From: JACRDV01 sp024860865 [NCBI: Methanobacteriota archaeon]
GTDB taxonomy: Archaea > JACRDV01
DNA: 20,428 bases
Assembly (NCBI GenBank): GCA_024860865.1
Contig: JACRDV010000071.1
Span: 1-20,428, forward strand
Reading direction: 5' to 3'
The notes beneath the pieces are model-generated. The model worked only from the letters and a program-made list of their open reading frames with translations. It was not told the origin of the DNA and ran no database searches. The position numbers and the translations under genes were made by a program. Below are positions 5,982 to 14,308 of the stretch, one piece after another; within the stretch, counting starts at the first letter, position 1, and every line of letters begins with the position of its first letter.

Positions 5982-6282
5982 TCTTTATTGCCTTCAGCCT
6001 GCCTTCGACTCTCTCTGCCATATCCAAAAGGGAAGCCCACTGAACAAAGTTAACTTCGTCGCCAAGCTCTCCGGCATTGTATTTTTTCAAAAAATCCTTG
6101 GAGGATATTTTATATTTTTTTTCAAATTCCTTCAATTTGCTCTTTATATCCTTCAGATCCCTTTCGAGACTTTCTATTTTATATAATGCAAGCTTCTCAA
6201 TGGTTTTAATTACTACTTTATCCTCTAAGCCCAGTTTCGCCAGTTCCTCTAACAATTTTATTTTTGAAAGAGCATCCGCCAA
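5974..6282 (-). CDS. Coiled-coil partner (probable antitoxin) of the TumE-type toxin
   Basis: A 102-residue, almost entirely helical protein with heptad-like runs (KIESLERDLKDIKSKLKEFE). It then has KYKISSKDFLKKYNAGELGD and FVQWASLLDMAERVEGRL, a layout common in small archaeal proteins encoded just upstream of TumE/DUF6516 or PIN toxins. No DNA-binding domain is evident, so autoregulation would need another mechanism. The start is TTG at 6282 with an AGGTGG Shine-Dalgarno about 6 nt upstream. A strong TATA box lies at 6316-6323. The antitoxin role is inferred from position and partner, not from a sequence signature alone. Confidence 0.7.
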   Translation of the reverse strand: MADALSKIKLLEELAKLGLEDKVVIKTIEKLALYKIESLERDLKDIKSKLKEFEKKYKISSKDFLKKYNAGELGDEVNFVQWASLLDMAERVEGRLKAIKSA

Positions 6283-6315
6283 TGTAACCCACCTAAGAAG
6301 CTGTATTTAACACAT

Positions 6316-6323
6316 TATATAAA
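6316..6323 (-). promoter_or_regulatory. TATA box of the toxin-antitoxin operon
   Basis: The minus strand reads TTTATATA about 34 nt before the antitoxin TTG. Transcription would start about 25 nt downstream, leaving a very short leader that still contains the Shine-Dalgarno AGGTGG. The rest of the gap 6325-6510 shows nothing I can name. Confidence 0.55.
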
Positions 6324-6510
6324 TTTGTTCGCTTCAGTAGCATTAAGTTTAGGCCATGTGAAATATTTTAGATATCACAATGATTTGAACATTTCAATAT
6401 TGTTTTTCAAATGATAATCTCTCTGCCTTTGTGTTAAGAGTGTGTATCAGTAGTACAGAAAGCCTTCGGCGTATTAAGGTATATTGCATCTCAATATAAC
6501 TGACTAGGCT

Positions 6511-6516
6511 AAAAAA
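6511..6516 (-). terminator. T-tract after eL14
   Basis: Six T on the minus strand, 13 nt past the eL14 stop, after GGAGGAC. It is a weak but plausible end of the long spc transcript before the toxin-antitoxin insertion. Confidence 0.35.
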
Positions 6517-6529
6517 GTCCTCCAGTGAA

Positions 6530-6787
6530 TCATTTTTCTTCTAATAATCCAATCTTTTTAAGAGCCTTAACAACCTCCTCATCCGAGGCTCCCACTTTAA
6601 TATCGATTTTTTGAGGTGTCGGCTCTAAGTGCCTAATATTAACTTTCCTCCGTTTAACTCCACTCACATCCTTTGGTCCCGTTACTAAGACAAAGTTTTC
6701 ATTAACAAAATCAACTAAAACGCATTGCTTTCCAGCTTCATGCCCGGATGTTTTTACGCAAATTCTGCCTATTTCAATTGCCGCCAT
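6530..6787 (-). CDS. rpl14e: 50S ribosomal protein eL14
   Basis: A large-subunit protein shared by archaea and eukaryotes but not bacteria. MAAIEIGRICVKTSGHEAGK is the KOW/SH3-like N-terminus. KRRKVNIRHLEPTPQKIDI follows, and a short helical C-terminus (SDEEVVKALKKIGL) ends it. At 85 residues it has a typical archaeal length. The ATG has GGGAG upstream. It sits 24 nt after cmk, in the usual archaeal order eL34-cmk-eL14-cbf5, except that the toxin-antitoxin pair separates it from cbf5 here. Confidence 0.93.
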   Translation of the reverse strand: MAAIEIGRICVKTSGHEAGKQCVLVDFVNENFVLVTGPKDVSGVKRRKVNIRHLEPTPQKIDIKVGASDEEVVKALKKIGLLEEK

Positions 6788-6811
6788 ATCTTCTCCCTTT
6801 AAGTTGAGTGG

Positions 6812-7363
6812 TTATTCAGGTAATGTGCGCTCTATTGCAAATTTTATTGGAACGCTTAGGATCTCAGCTATTTGGTTAGAATTCCACCTCACCGTATCTA
6901 TCACCAAGTCATAAATATTTAAGTTATCAACTTCAACTCCATAGATTTCTTTATACCGCTTTGCTTCGCTTTTATCTCTAATTTTTGTTTCATTAAGCAC
7001 TTCTTCATAACTCCTCTTTTCGCGCTGAGCAATTCTTTTTGCCCTAACTTCGAGGGGGGCCTTTAGGCAAACTCGCAAATGTGCAATATCGCGCACCATC
7101 CATCCTGATAATCGGCCCTCTAATACAACATTTCCTTTTTTCGCAAGCTCGATTTGCCGTCTGTCAATTTCTCTATCGATATTTGGTTCATTTTCAGCAA
7201 GTTCGCTAAACTTAAGTAGTGAAAGGTTTTGCCCACTTGCCATTTGGCGAAAAATTTCGCCTGCTGATACGTACTGAAGTTTAAATTTCTCAGCAATTGT
7301 TTTTGCAACCGTAGTTTTTCCACTACCTGCTGGACCACTAATAGCAATAATTACTCCGCCCAT
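6812..7363 (-). CDS. cmk: Cytidylate kinase (archaeal type)
   Basis: Phosphorylates CMP and dCMP with ATP in pyrimidine nucleotide salvage and synthesis. The P-loop GPAGSGKTT is at residues 10-18. YVSAGEIFRQMA forms the NMP-binding region, and EGRLSGWMV and LRVCLKAPLEVRAKRIAQRE form the core and the start of the lid. DKSEAKRYKEIYGVEVDNLN is typical of archaeal Cmk. At 183 residues it has the family length. It starts at ATG 7363, 2 nt past the eL34 stop, and is a standard member of this archaeal cluster between eL34 and eL14. Confidence 0.95.
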   Translation of the reverse strand: MGGVIIAISGPAGSGKTTVAKTIAEKFKLQYVSAGEIFRQMASGQNLSLLKFSELAENEPNIDREIDRRQIELAKKGNVVLEGRLSGWMVRDIAHLRVCLKAPLEVRAKRIAQREKRSYEEVLNETKIRDKSEAKRYKEIYGVEVDNLNIYDLVIDTVRWNSNQIAEILSVPIKFAIERTLPE

Positions 7364-7365
7364 GA

Positions 7366-7650
7366 TCAGGGCCCCATTACAATAGAACGCACTTTTTGTT
7401 TAATCATACGCCGCATGCAAATAGGGCAGAGATTTCCACCGTAAGGCCTGTTTGGTCTTCGATTACTTTTTGAAAATTTTAAAACTTCATCACTCCTTGG
7501 AACCGCACTCAGTGGGCGACCACAGACCCCGCATATGGGCGCCCCTACCTTTTTTGCTTTATAATGAGTAACGGTTTTTCCACCTGGAGTCTTTCGTTGA
7601 ACTTTTTTCATAGTTCTAGATCGATAGCGCGGAGCAGGAATTTTAACCAC
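7366..7650 (-). CDS. rpl34e: 50S ribosomal protein eL34
   Basis: A zinc-binding large-subunit protein specific to archaea and eukaryotes. Cysteine pairs C40-x2-C43 (PICGVCGRPL) and C75-x2-C78 (NLCPICMRRM) form the zinc ribbon. The N-terminus PAPRYRSRTMKKVQRKTPGG is highly basic and family-typical. The start is GTG at 7650, placed directly after the TAG of the DUF106 gene with no spacer, so initiation probably depends on terminating ribosomes. At 94 residues it has the normal length. Confidence 0.95.
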   Translation of the reverse strand: MVKIPAPRYRSRTMKKVQRKTPGGKTVTHYKAKKVGAPICGVCGRPLSAVPRSDEVLKFSKSNRRPNRPYGGNLCPICMRRMIKQKVRSIVMGP

Positions 7651-8148
7651 CTACTGCACTTTAAGTACTTTCCTAAAAATTGTAACAGGAGCTGCTGAAC
7701 AAACGATATACCAGCCTAGCCAGCCAAGGCTACCTCCAAGCCAAGGTAAAGTGAAAGGCAGTTGGACAACAATTGGCAGGCCTCCATACTTATAACCCAG
7801 ATAAAAGAAAATGACTGGGAATAATAAAAAAGTAACCATCCAAACTTTCATCATTTCCTTAAAGTATTTTTTTTGCAATTGCATCATTCTTTGGCTATCT
7901 TTATCTGCTTTTTTCACTGCACTAAAATCCTTAGCCTTTCTTGCTTCTCGCATTTTTTTGTAGAAACTTTGTTGCTGTTTTTTAAATTCAGCCACTAGAG
8001 TTTGGTCAATTAGCACTTTGTTGAGAAGCATAAGAATAAAGGATGCGGCTAATGCAACTACGAGAATAGTATATACTGGCGGAATACTTGGCAATGGCGA
8101 GATTATAGTATCGATTAACCGGAAAATAGGCTCAAGCATTTTTATCAC
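7651..8148 (-). CDS. DUF106 membrane protein (YidC/EMC3-like insertase)
   Basis: An integral membrane protein of the Oxa1 superfamily as found in archaea (DUF106, related to EMC3 and TMCO1), thought to help insert membrane proteins. Hydrophobic segments lie near residues 26-46, 102-122 and 133-152. The first two are separated by a charged cytosolic coiled coil (EFKKQQQSFYKKMREARKAK, then MMQLQKKYFKEMMK), the family's hallmark. At 165 residues it is typical. The GTG at 8148 shares one base with the adk stop; an ATG three codons in (8139) is an alternative and neither has a clear Shine-Dalgarno. Its place two genes after secY fits a membrane-insertion role. Confidence 0.88.
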   Translation of the reverse strand: MIKMLEPIFRLIDTIISPLPSIPPVYTILVVALAASFILMLLNKVLIDQTLVAEFKKQQQSFYKKMREARKAKDFSAVKKADKDSQRMMQLQKKYFKEMMKVWMVTFLLFPVIFFYLGYKYGGLPIVVQLPFTLPWLGGSLGWLGWYIVCSAAPVTIFRKVLKVQ

Positions 8149-8738
8149 TATCGCAGAGCCATTAACATTTGTTGAATAGCCTCATCAATTTTTCCATCGT
8201 TGTTTTTAATTATTTTTACAGTTGCACCACACAAAGCAGCATACGCCATGGCAGCCGCTCTGCTTGCAACAATATGTTCTTGAATCGACTCAAGTGATTC
8301 CGCATCTCTAAACCTAGTTTGATCTTTCGCACGCCGCCGTGCAATCTCTTCCGGATCTGCTTCGATTAAAACGATTACATTTGGTTGAAGTTCATCTAAA
8401 ACCCACTTAGGTAAACCAGGTAAAAAACCTTCGGGTGTTTTAATGACGCTGTGGGTATCAACTATAATTGGATTTGTTTCAGCCATAATTGCAATACTTT
8501 TCCCGGCCATCCTTTGCACATCGCGCTGAACCTTTGCTGGCAATTTACGTAAGCCATCTCTATGTTCAACAAGTTTTCGTTCTTTTGCTACGTTTAACAT
8601 TACATCCCCATAATTTACAACTTGGTATTGAATGCCTTCTTGCCTAACTTGTTCAATAGACCCTTTCATTACTGTGCTTTTACCAACACCTGGCAACCCT
8701 GTAACAACGACAACTTTAAAGCGATTGTGAGCTGCCAA
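8148..8738 (-). CDS. adkA: Archaeal-type adenylate kinase AdkA
   Basis: Interconverts ATP plus AMP and 2 ADP. The P-loop GLPGVGKST is at residues 14-22. NYGDVMLNVAKERKLVEHRD, the KVQRDVQRMAG helix and HSVIKTPEGFLPGLPKWVL are typical of the archaeal trimeric enzyme, which differs from bacterial Adk and lacks its lid. RRAKDQTRFRDAESLE forms the C-terminal basic region. Length is 196. The start is TTG at 8738, supported by an AGGTGG Shine-Dalgarno at 8743-8748. It follows secY by 8 nt, the conserved archaeal arrangement. Confidence 0.95.
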   Translation of the reverse strand: MAAHNRFKVVVVTGLPGVGKSTVMKGSIEQVRQEGIQYQVVNYGDVMLNVAKERKLVEHRDGLRKLPAKVQRDVQRMAGKSIAIMAETNPIIVDTHSVIKTPEGFLPGLPKWVLDELQPNVIVLIEADPEEIARRRAKDQTRFRDAESLESIQEHIVASRAAAMAYAALCGATVKIIKNNDGKIDEAIQQMLMALR

Positions 8739-8746
8739 ATTACCAC

Positions 8747-10117
8747 CTATTCAAAGAACCTTCGAATGGCAGGTTGCATTTCCATAACATAGTGTGAAGC
8801 CATGTCTTCATAAAGCCTGTACAAAATACCAACTGTTAAAAGAATACCTGTCCCGCCACCGAGTGCTCCTAAGAAATCAGCTCCAGCTGCTAAGAGCCCA
8901 ATAGCAGCACCGCCGATTATAGTGACAGTCGGAATATATCTCTCAAGCACGCGTTCTATTACTCGAGGATCCCTTCGAAATCCAGGTATTTGCAAACCAG
9001 TTTGCTGGAGTTGTTTGGCTACAGCCTTTGGTCCCATGTTGGTTGTTTCAACCCAGAAAATAGCAAACATAGCTGCAAAAGCAACCATTGCTATGAGATA
9101 ACACATGGCTCTTATAGGATCTCCGAAAACCATGTCTACGCCATGGACTGGGTAAAGATAATATACCACGCCACTGAGCGGCCTATTTCCTCCTATATCA
9201 AATCCTCCAAGTATTGGATAGCCCGTTCTTTGGAAGACCATACCCCAGAGTTGAATATTCCAAAGTAATGCTGACCCTAATATCACAGGAATATTGCTTG
9301 TGTAGAGAAGTTTGATTGGATATCTCCCTCGAATTCCATATTGTGTATAGGCGAGCGGAACTTCAACGCGAACGCTCTCAAAATAAACTACTATACAAAA
9401 TACAATTAACACGCCTAGTAATGGGTAAACAACAACACTTGGATTAACTGCTTCTCCAGTAACAATAGAATTGATTAGCTGATATATACGACCCGGTGCT
9501 GGAGCCCCTGGGGTCTCTGGAACTGGATTAAATGCTCCAACCATTATATTCTGTGCAACTCCAGCTACTATGAACAATCCTACACCCGATCCAATTCCCC
9601 ACTTTGAAACAACTTCATCCATATAGATAATCAAAATGCCGCCCATTGCTACTTGAAGCAAAATTATAGACTGCAGCATGCTCAGACTAATTCCGAGGGT
9701 TGGCTCGGGTTGAAACATCCCTAAATAAACTTGCGGCATTGCTTCTACTACGCAAAATACCATTGCTAAAAGCTTTTGAGTGCTCTGAAAGATTGCTCTA
9801 TCTTTTGGATTAGAGAGATCCAAGCCAATTAATTTTGCACCAACAAAAAGTTGCATAACAATTGATGATGTGACTATTGGGCCAATACCTAAAGAGACGA
9901 TGGAGTCCCCTCTACCACCTAATATAGCGCGAACATGTTCAAAATAATCAACAGCACCTTTCTGTAACCCAAAAATACGAGTTTGCATCAAGATAAAATA
10001 AATAAATAAAATTAATGCGGTCCATTTCATTCTCTCATAAAAGGATACTCGAGCAACTGGACGAGAAACGCCAGGGATGAGCTTCAAAAGCGGTTCAAGC
10101 TTTCTCAGAACTGACAT
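8747..10117 (-). CDS. secY: Preprotein translocase subunit SecY (Sec61 alpha homologue)
   Basis: The channel subunit of the archaeal Sec translocon. It has ten predicted membrane segments across 456 residues. Recognisable parts include the plug region after TM1 ([19 protein letters not shown]), [50 protein letters not shown] and [40 protein letters not shown] is the conserved cytosolic loop. I chose ATG at 10117 because AGGTGA lies 5 nt upstream; the longer GTG (10126) would overlap that site. It overlaps the end of uL15 by 23 nt, so translation is coupled. Confidence 0.97.
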   Translation of the reverse strand: MSVLRKLEPLLKLIPGVSRPVARVSFYERMKWTALILFIYFILMQTRIFGLQKGAVDYFEHVRAILGGRGDSIVSLGIGPIVTSSIVMQLFVGAKLIGLDLSNPKDRAIFQSTQKLLAMVFCVVEAMPQVYLGMFQPEPTLGISLSMLQSIILLQVAMGGILIIYMDEVVSKWGIGSGVGLFIVAGVAQNIMVGAFNPVPETPGAPAPGRIYQLINSIVTGEAVNPSVVVYPLLGVLIVFCIVVYFESVRVEVPLAYTQYGIRGRYPIKLLYTSNIPVILGSALLWNIQLWGMVFQRTGYPILGGFDIGGNRPLSGVVYYLYPVHGVDMVFGDPIRAMCYLIAMVAFAAMFAIFWVETTNMGPKAVAKQLQQTGLQIPGFRRDPRVIERVLERYIPTVTIIGGAAIGLLAAGADFLGALGGGTGILLTVGILYRLYEDMASHYVMEMQPAIRRFFE

Positions 10118-10562
10118 TAGATTCACCTAGGACTATTGCTTTACCCCCGCCCTTCTCTAATTTTTCTATGGCTAGCTTTGAGAACTCTGGTGCCTTAACC
10201 ACCAATGGCTTAGTTATTTTGCCGCTGCCCAATACTTTCGTCAAGTTGAGCACAGTTATATCAACTATAATTTCATCATTTTCTTTTTGAGCAAGTCCTT
10301 GTTGAACTAAAATTTCAGCAATTTGATCAAGTTGACTTAGATTAACTGCCATTGGAACTTTTATTAGCTCCAAGGGTCTTTGGAAACCGTGTTTCCCAAA
10401 GTGGTTTGGGATGTTTTTTATGATCCAACTCCACTTATGTTTGTGTCCACCAGCCATTCCGCGGCCGCCTCGACTTCCACCACCGCGATGCTTTTTATGG
10501 GAACCATATCCCATTGTTCGGTGGCCGCGCATCTTTCGTATTTTTCTTGTTTTGCGGATCAT
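10095..10562 (-). CDS. rpl15: 50S ribosomal protein uL15
   Basis: A large-subunit assembly protein. The glycine- and arginine-rich N-terminus ([20 protein letters not shown], then [14 protein letters not shown]) is the long basic extension that threads through 23S rRNA. The C-terminal globular part ends [20 protein letters not shown]. At 155 residues it is normal for archaea. The ATG at 10562 lies 1 nt from the uL30 stop. Its coding end overlaps the start of secY. Confidence 0.96.
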   Translation of the reverse strand: MIRKTRKIRKMRGHRTMGYGSHKKHRGGGSRGGRGMAGGHKHKWSWIIKNIPNHFGKHGFQRPLELIKVPMAVNLSQLDQIAEILVQQGLAQKENDEIIVDITVLNLTKVLGSGKITKPLVVKAPEFSKLAIEKLEKGGGKAIVLGESNVSSEKA

Positions 10563-10563
10563 T

Positions 10564-11034
10564 TTAGCTCATTCTCTCAAGAAGTTTTGAAATTTCTTTG
10601 CCGCGATAACCTAAGGCTCCCCCTTCTTTAAAAGTGCGTTTGATTCCTTCGTATCCGCCTCGAGGCGGTTTGAGCCTGAAAACAAGCTTAAGGCTCGGGA
10701 AATCTTTTAAATTTGCTTTTGAGTTTGCAACAGCTTTGGCAAATTCTTCAATAGAAGTAAATTTTGTGCATTTCTTTATTTCATCATCAGTTAATGATGC
10801 GCCGCCAACCAGTTCTCCGCGCTCTTTCAGAAGCATAGCAATTGTTTGTGCATCGACTTCACCCCAAGTCACGTAGTCTTTCACTTTTCGCAACATTCCT
10901 CTATAGGTTGGGTCATCCCCAATTATAATAGCATGATTGACTTGGGTTAATCTGAGTATTTTTAGCGCATCGCAAATCTGTTGTGGCACCTTTACACTTC
11001 CTCGAACTCTGACCACTGCAATTTTAATTGACAT
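10564..11034 (-). CDS. rpl30: 50S ribosomal protein uL30 (archaeal long form)
   Basis: A large-subunit protein. [20 protein letters not shown] and [20 protein letters not shown] are the conserved N-terminal core. The extended archaeal C-terminal region contains [20 protein letters not shown] and [15 protein letters not shown] use the ATG at 11034 (156 residues), preceded by GTGA; a GTG three codons upstream (11043) is possible, and neither has a strong Shine-Dalgarno. It follows uS5 by under 20 nt. Confidence 0.95.
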   Translation of the reverse strand: MSIKIAVVRVRGSVKVPQQICDALKILRLTQVNHAIIIGDDPTYRGMLRKVKDYVTWGEVDAQTIAMLLKERGELVGGASLTDDEIKKCTKFTSIEEFAKAVANSKANLKDFPSLKLVFRLKPPRGGYEGIKRTFKEGGALGYRGKEISKLLERMS

Positions 11035-11052
11035 CGTAATCACTAAGTAAAA

Positions 11053-11681
11053 CTATTTTTTGAATTTTAAAATTGGAACTCGAGTTAGCCTCAATTTTTG
11101 AAGGGCATTAAAAGTTGCTTTTGCATAGTTTATTCGGGTGCATGTCATCCCCTCAGACTTAGACCAAACGTCTTTAATCCCAGCAAGTTTTAAAACAGAT
11201 TTTCCAGTATCCCCTATAGCAAGTCCTAAACCACGCGGAGCGGGCAAAAGGGTGACTTTTATACTTCCAGCCTTTCCAATTGCTTCTGCAATGATACTGT
11301 GGGATTGACCGCAACCGCATTCCCAAGATCCACAGCCACGTCGAACATCGATTAAATTTAACTTGGCATTTTCAATTGCTTTCGGATAGCGGGTCCAACT
11401 TCTTTTGCTTTACCCTGTCCGAGTCCAATATACCCATCTTCATTGCCAATTACAACAGTCGCTCTAAATTTGCTTCGGCGACCTGAAGCATGCATTTTTT
11501 GAACTAAACCGATATCAATAACTTCTTCTCTCAAATTTGGAACTAATACATCGACAATTTGAGGCTCTAAAATTGGCAAACCTTTGCGCAAAATTTCTTC
11601 TAAGCTAGCAATTTTCCCCTCCTTTACCGTCCTGCCTAATTTTGTTTTTGGTTGCCAAGCTTCTAAATCAACTTCTGGCAA
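11053..11681 (-). CDS. rps5: 30S ribosomal protein uS5, with a one-base frameshift in this sequence
   Basis: A small-subunit protein at the mRNA entry channel. The reading frame is split. 11681 down to about 11380 encodes the N-terminal part ([52 protein letters not shown]). The next frame down to 11053 encodes [30 protein letters not shown] and [17 protein letters not shown]. Adding one A to the AAA at 11380-11382 restores a continuous 209-residue uS5 of normal length. The start is TTG at 11681 with GGAGGT 7 nt upstream; the longer frame from 11729 would run into uL18. The cause may be a sequencing or assembly error, a true deletion, or recoding; the site is not a classical slippery heptamer. 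Confidence 0.93.
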
Positions 11682-11685
11682 ATTA

Positions 11686-12282
11686 TTAACCTCCGATTTT
11701 CTCTGCAATAGCTTGTTTAACCTGTTCAAAATGTTCTGTAAGTTTTTCAGGCATAAGTCCGCTCTTTATATAAACCGAAAAGTGTTTTTCGTATTTTGCA
11801 ACATCTCTTTCTTTCAAAGTTTTTGCATAATTTGCGATATGCTCTCCTTTGATCCGGGAATTATCAGGAAGTATATCCTCACTGCATGGAACACTCATAC
11901 CTGCATCTATGGTGCCTTTAACTGCCGCATATGCGCGAGATCCTTTAACAGAGGATTGAAGTCCAGTGTCGAGAACCCCCTCTTTAATTCCAGCTTTGAT
12001 GGCTTTGATGCCACAGAGATATCCGGTTAAGTATGCTGAGGGAATATTTCCACAGCTGCCTAACCATTTAAAATCGCGTTTAAGTTCATTTGTATGAGCA
12101 GAAATCAAAGTCTCATCGCCTTTTGGTATGGACCTAATAAGCTGAACTATTGTATGATTAAGGGTTTTTCGGATAACTATCCGTGGCTTCCTAGAAAGGA
12201 GTAATTTTAAGCGTTGTCGATAATCAGTTAATCCTTTGCGCTTTCTGCGAAATTGTACACGATATCTCGGACCAATTGCCAT
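11686..12282 (-). CDS. rpl18: 50S ribosomal protein uL18
   Basis: A 5S rRNA-binding protein of the central protuberance. [73 protein letters not shown] and the C-terminal [13 protein letters not shown] are family-typical. I start at ATG 12282 (198 residues), supported by GAGGT upstream and by homology. The open frame runs 38 codons further upstream, but that part is the antisense-phase shadow of eL19. Its final codons contain the Shine-Dalgarno GGAGGT of uS5. Confidence 0.96.
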   Translation of the reverse strand: MAIGPRYRVQFRRKRKGLTDYRQRLKLLLSRKPRIVIRKTLNHTIVQLIRSIPKGDETLISAHTNELKRDFKWLGSCGNIPSAYLTGYLCGIKAIKAGIKEGVLDTGLQSSVKGSRAYAAVKGTIDAGMSVPCSEDILPDNSRIKGEHIANYAKTLKERDVAKYEKHFSVYIKSGLMPEKLTEHFEQVKQAIAEKIGG

Positions 12283-12286
12283 TTTA

Positions 12287-12736
12287 TTACCTCGTGAGCA
12301 AACCTTTTTCTTTAATATAAACATCCAAGTGAGCTTTACTGCGAAAAGCTCCACCTTTTGCCATTTTGTAGAGCCTGCGGTAGGTTTTTGTTTCAATTAA
12401 TTTTTTATGGCGCAATTCTTTTAATCGATCTCGAAGTGCTCTGATCAAGTTCATCCAAGTTTCTTTAGTTGGGGCTTTAGCTCCCTTTTTCCCTTTTCTA
12501 CTTCCAATTCCTCTCCTTCTTCCTAACTTTTTCTTCCTATGCCTTTCCCTAGCTCTAACTCGGCTGATTCCTTTTTCAGGCTGAACTTTAATTGAACCAT
12601 CAAGAATTAATTTGCGGACATCTTCTCTGGTTATAGCAGCGGCTATTTCGCTAGTTCGAGTTGGATTGATCCAAATGCGGGATGCCCCAACTTTTAATAT
12701 TTCGGTGGCTAATCTTCGTTGAACTGTTAATGGCAC
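12287..12736 (-). CDS. rpl19e: 50S ribosomal protein eL19
   Basis: An archaeal and eukaryotic large-subunit protein that is almost all helix and very basic. [20 protein letters not shown] is the conserved N-terminus. [20 protein letters not shown] followed by KGKKGAKAP is the rRNA-threading middle. [20 protein letters not shown] and [20 protein letters not shown] close the protein. At 149 residues it has the archaeal length. The start is GTG at 12736 with a GAGGTGA Shine-Dalgarno immediately upstream. Confidence 0.96.
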   Translation of the reverse strand: MPLTVQRRLATEILKVGASRIWINPTRTSEIAAAITREDVRKLILDGSIKVQPEKGISRVRARERHRKKKLGRRRGIGSRKGKKGAKAPTKETWMNLIRALRDRLKELRHKKLIETKTYRRLYKMAKGGAFRSKAHLDVYIKEKGLLTR

Positions 12737-12745
12737 AATGTCACC

Positions 12746-13117
12746 TCATAAGTTAAGGACTTTTATTTTCATTTCAATAGCTTTTTGGGCAATAAGCTGT
12801 CGTTTTCGTTTTCCGACTGATGCTGCAATTCTAACGGCTTGTACTCTTGGATCAACTTTTTCAAGCTCTTTAGGAGTCTGAACTAAGATTTCTTTATACC
12901 CGGATGGGTGAAGTCCTCGCACAGATTTTGGTGCTCGATACCCTGGCTCTGGAATTACACCTTTACTTTTCTGGTGTAGCCGAACTTTGCTGCTAATACC
13001 TCTTGGCCGCCGCCAACCCTCTTTTAAAGGCCTGTGTTTAAACCATTCACGTCTTCTAAAGGTCGGATGTCTTTTTTTCATTTTTTCACGTAATTTCAAT
13101 AATCTCTTTTCAACCAA
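12746..13117 (-). CDS. rpl32e: 50S ribosomal protein eL32
   Basis: An archaeal and eukaryotic large-subunit protein. RHPTFRRREWFKHRPLKEGW, RRPRGISSKVRLHQKSKG, GYRAPKSVRGLHPSGYKEIL and RVQAVRIAASVGKRKR are the family blocks. The best start is TTG at 13117, because AGGTGA (13123-13128) lies exactly 5 nt before it, the same layout as secY and uL24. The alternative GTG at 13126 lies inside that Shine-Dalgarno and directly follows the uL6 TAG. The difference is three residues. The Shine-Dalgarno overlaps the uL6 stop, so the two genes are coupled. Confidence 0.94.
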   Translation of the reverse strand: MVEKRLLKLREKMKKRHPTFRRREWFKHRPLKEGWRRPRGISSKVRLHQKSKGVIPEPGYRAPKSVRGLHPSGYKEILVQTPKELEKVDPRVQAVRIAASVGKRKRQLIAQKAIEMKIKVLNL

Positions 13118-13126
13118 TTTTTTCAC

Positions 13127-13675
13127 CTATACTGGAACTCCATCTCTTTCCACAAGAAAAACGCCATCCTGAAAAACTCTTGGGTCTCGGCGACGAATTC
13201 GAGTAGCCTGCTCGATATTAGCCGATGTTTGACCTACAGTCTCTTTATCTATTCCTCGAACAGAAACAATGTTTCCACTCACTTTAACTTCAGTTTTTCC
13301 CACTATCTCAGCGAATCTTGTGCGTTTTTCACCTAAAAAATTCTCAATAGTGATTTTATTGCCACTAACTTTAACGGAAATTGGAAAATGAGCATAAACT
13401 ATCTTTAGTTTATATTCAAATCCTTTTGTTACACCCTTAATCATATTTTGGATATGAGCTTTAATTGTCCTAAGCAGAGCTCTTTGAGGCCGGCGAGGAT
13501 TAACGCATCTAAACAAGATTTTTTTATTTTGTTTCTCGAGGGTGATCCCAGCTATTGGCAGTTCGCGCTCAAGTTGGCCTTTGGGACCATTCACAAATAC
13601 TTTGTTTCTCTCTATTTTGACTTCTACACCATCCGGAATATCGACAATCTCTTCAATTATTTCAGCAGTTGCCAA
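13127..13675 (-). CDS. rpl6: 50S ribosomal protein uL6
   Basis: A large-subunit protein near the sarcin-ricin loop and the factor-binding site. It has two similar alpha-beta repeats: IPDGVEVKIERNKVFVNGPK in the first and VYAHFPISVKVSGNKITIEN in the second. FLGEKRTRFAEIV and the C-terminal IEQATRIRRRDPRVFQDG are archaeal signatures. At 182 residues it is normal. The start is TTG at 13675. It is separated from uS8 by 83 nt holding a good TATA box, so transcription may restart here. Confidence 0.95.
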   Translation of the reverse strand: MATAEIIEEIVDIPDGVEVKIERNKVFVNGPKGQLERELPIAGITLEKQNKKILFRCVNPRRPQRALLRTIKAHIQNMIKGVTKGFEYKLKIVYAHFPISVKVSGNKITIENFLGEKRTRFAEIVGKTEVKVSGNIVSVRGIDKETVGQTSANIEQATRIRRRDPRVFQDGVFLVERDGVPV

Positions 13676-13715
13676 AATTGATACCCCAATATCTTTATCT
13701 TGTGAGTTTATTAGA

Positions 13716-13723
13716 ATTATAAA
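13716..13723 (-). promoter_or_regulatory. TATA box upstream of uL6 (internal promoter)
   Basis: The minus strand reads TTTATAAT, about 41-48 nt before the uL6 TTG, with GATAG just upstream. It lies in one of the few spacers within the spc cluster, between the uS8 stop and uL6. Confidence 0.45.
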
Positions 13724-13758
13724 CTATCATGAAAAGAATTTATGTAAATCATTAAAAC

Positions 13759-14148
13759 TCAGTACACATAGCAGAGCAGCCTTCCACCTAGATTCGATTC
13801 CCTTGCTTTTATATGAGTAAGAATGCCTTGCGGTGTTGAAAGAATTAACATTCCCATTCCTTTAGCAGGAAGATATCTTTTCTCCCATTTTTCAAACTCA
13901 GTTTTTTTTATAGCTGACCGTGGTCGAATAGGCCCACATCTATTTATTTTTCCTAGTAGTTGAACTTTAAATTTTCCAGCTTTTCCATCATCTATGAACT
14001 CAAATTCTCCTATGTATCCTTCTTCTTGCATTACTCGTAAAACTTTGCCAATCAATTTTGAAGCCGGGTGTATTACACATTCTTGTCTTCCAAGAACCTC
14101 ATGATTTTTTATTGTGATCATTGCATTAGAAAGAGTATCCATTAGCAC
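13759..14148 (-). CDS. rps8: 30S ribosomal protein uS8
   Basis: A 16S rRNA-binding protein of the central domain. [40 protein letters not shown], and the C-terminal [20 protein letters not shown] followed by [19 protein letters not shown] are conserved. The start is GTG at 14148, with GGGAG 6 nt before it, giving 129 residues, the standard archaeal size. The longer frame from 14163 lies in the uS14 stop and is unlikely. It is followed by a spacer carrying the uL6 promoter. Confidence 0.95.
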   Translation of the reverse strand: MLMDTLSNAMITIKNHEVLGRQECVIHPASKLIGKVLRVMQEEGYIGEFEFIDDGKAGKFKVQLLGKINRCGPIRPRSAIKKTEFEKWEKRYLPAKGMGMLILSTPQGILTHIKARESNLGGRLLCYVY

Positions 14149-14159
14149 AGTAATCTCCC

Positions 14160-14306
14160 TCAACCATATTTCTCAAATCCTAATTCCCTTGCAGCCTCAC
14201 GAAAACATTTTCTACAGATCATTAATCCATATTTTCTTACTAAACCAGTAAATGTACCACATCGCCAACATTTGTTTGCTCCGCGACCAAATTTTTTTCG
14301 GGCCAA
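14160..14306 (-). CDS. rps14: 30S ribosomal protein uS14 (zinc-binding type)
   Basis: A 48-residue small-subunit head protein. Cysteine pairs C13-x2-C16 (CWRC) and C31-x2-C34 (CRKC) bind zinc. [16 protein letters not shown], the [15 protein letters not shown] stretch and the ending [10 protein letters not shown] match the archaeal family. The start is TTG at 14306, with GAGGAG 5 nt upstream overlapping the uL5 stop. It lies between uL5 and uS8, as in other archaeal spc operons. It is easily missed because it is so short. Confidence 0.95.
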   Translation of the reverse strand: MARKKFGRGANKCWRCGTFTGLVRKYGLMICRKCFREAARELGFEKYG

Positions 14307-14308
14307 AA

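Noticed and set aside
6325-6510. Search for a gene, repeat array or RNA between the toxin-antitoxin promoter and eL14
   Set aside because: No open frame, repeat or fold stood out. No CRISPR array or insertion sequence was seen anywhere in the window.
11682-11729. N-terminal extension of uS5
   Set aside because: It overlaps uL18; GGAGGT before TTG 11681 fits the family length.
12283-12396. N-terminal extension of uL18
   Set aside because: It lies inside eL19, has no homology, and a good Shine-Dalgarno and conserved N-terminus mark ATG 12282.
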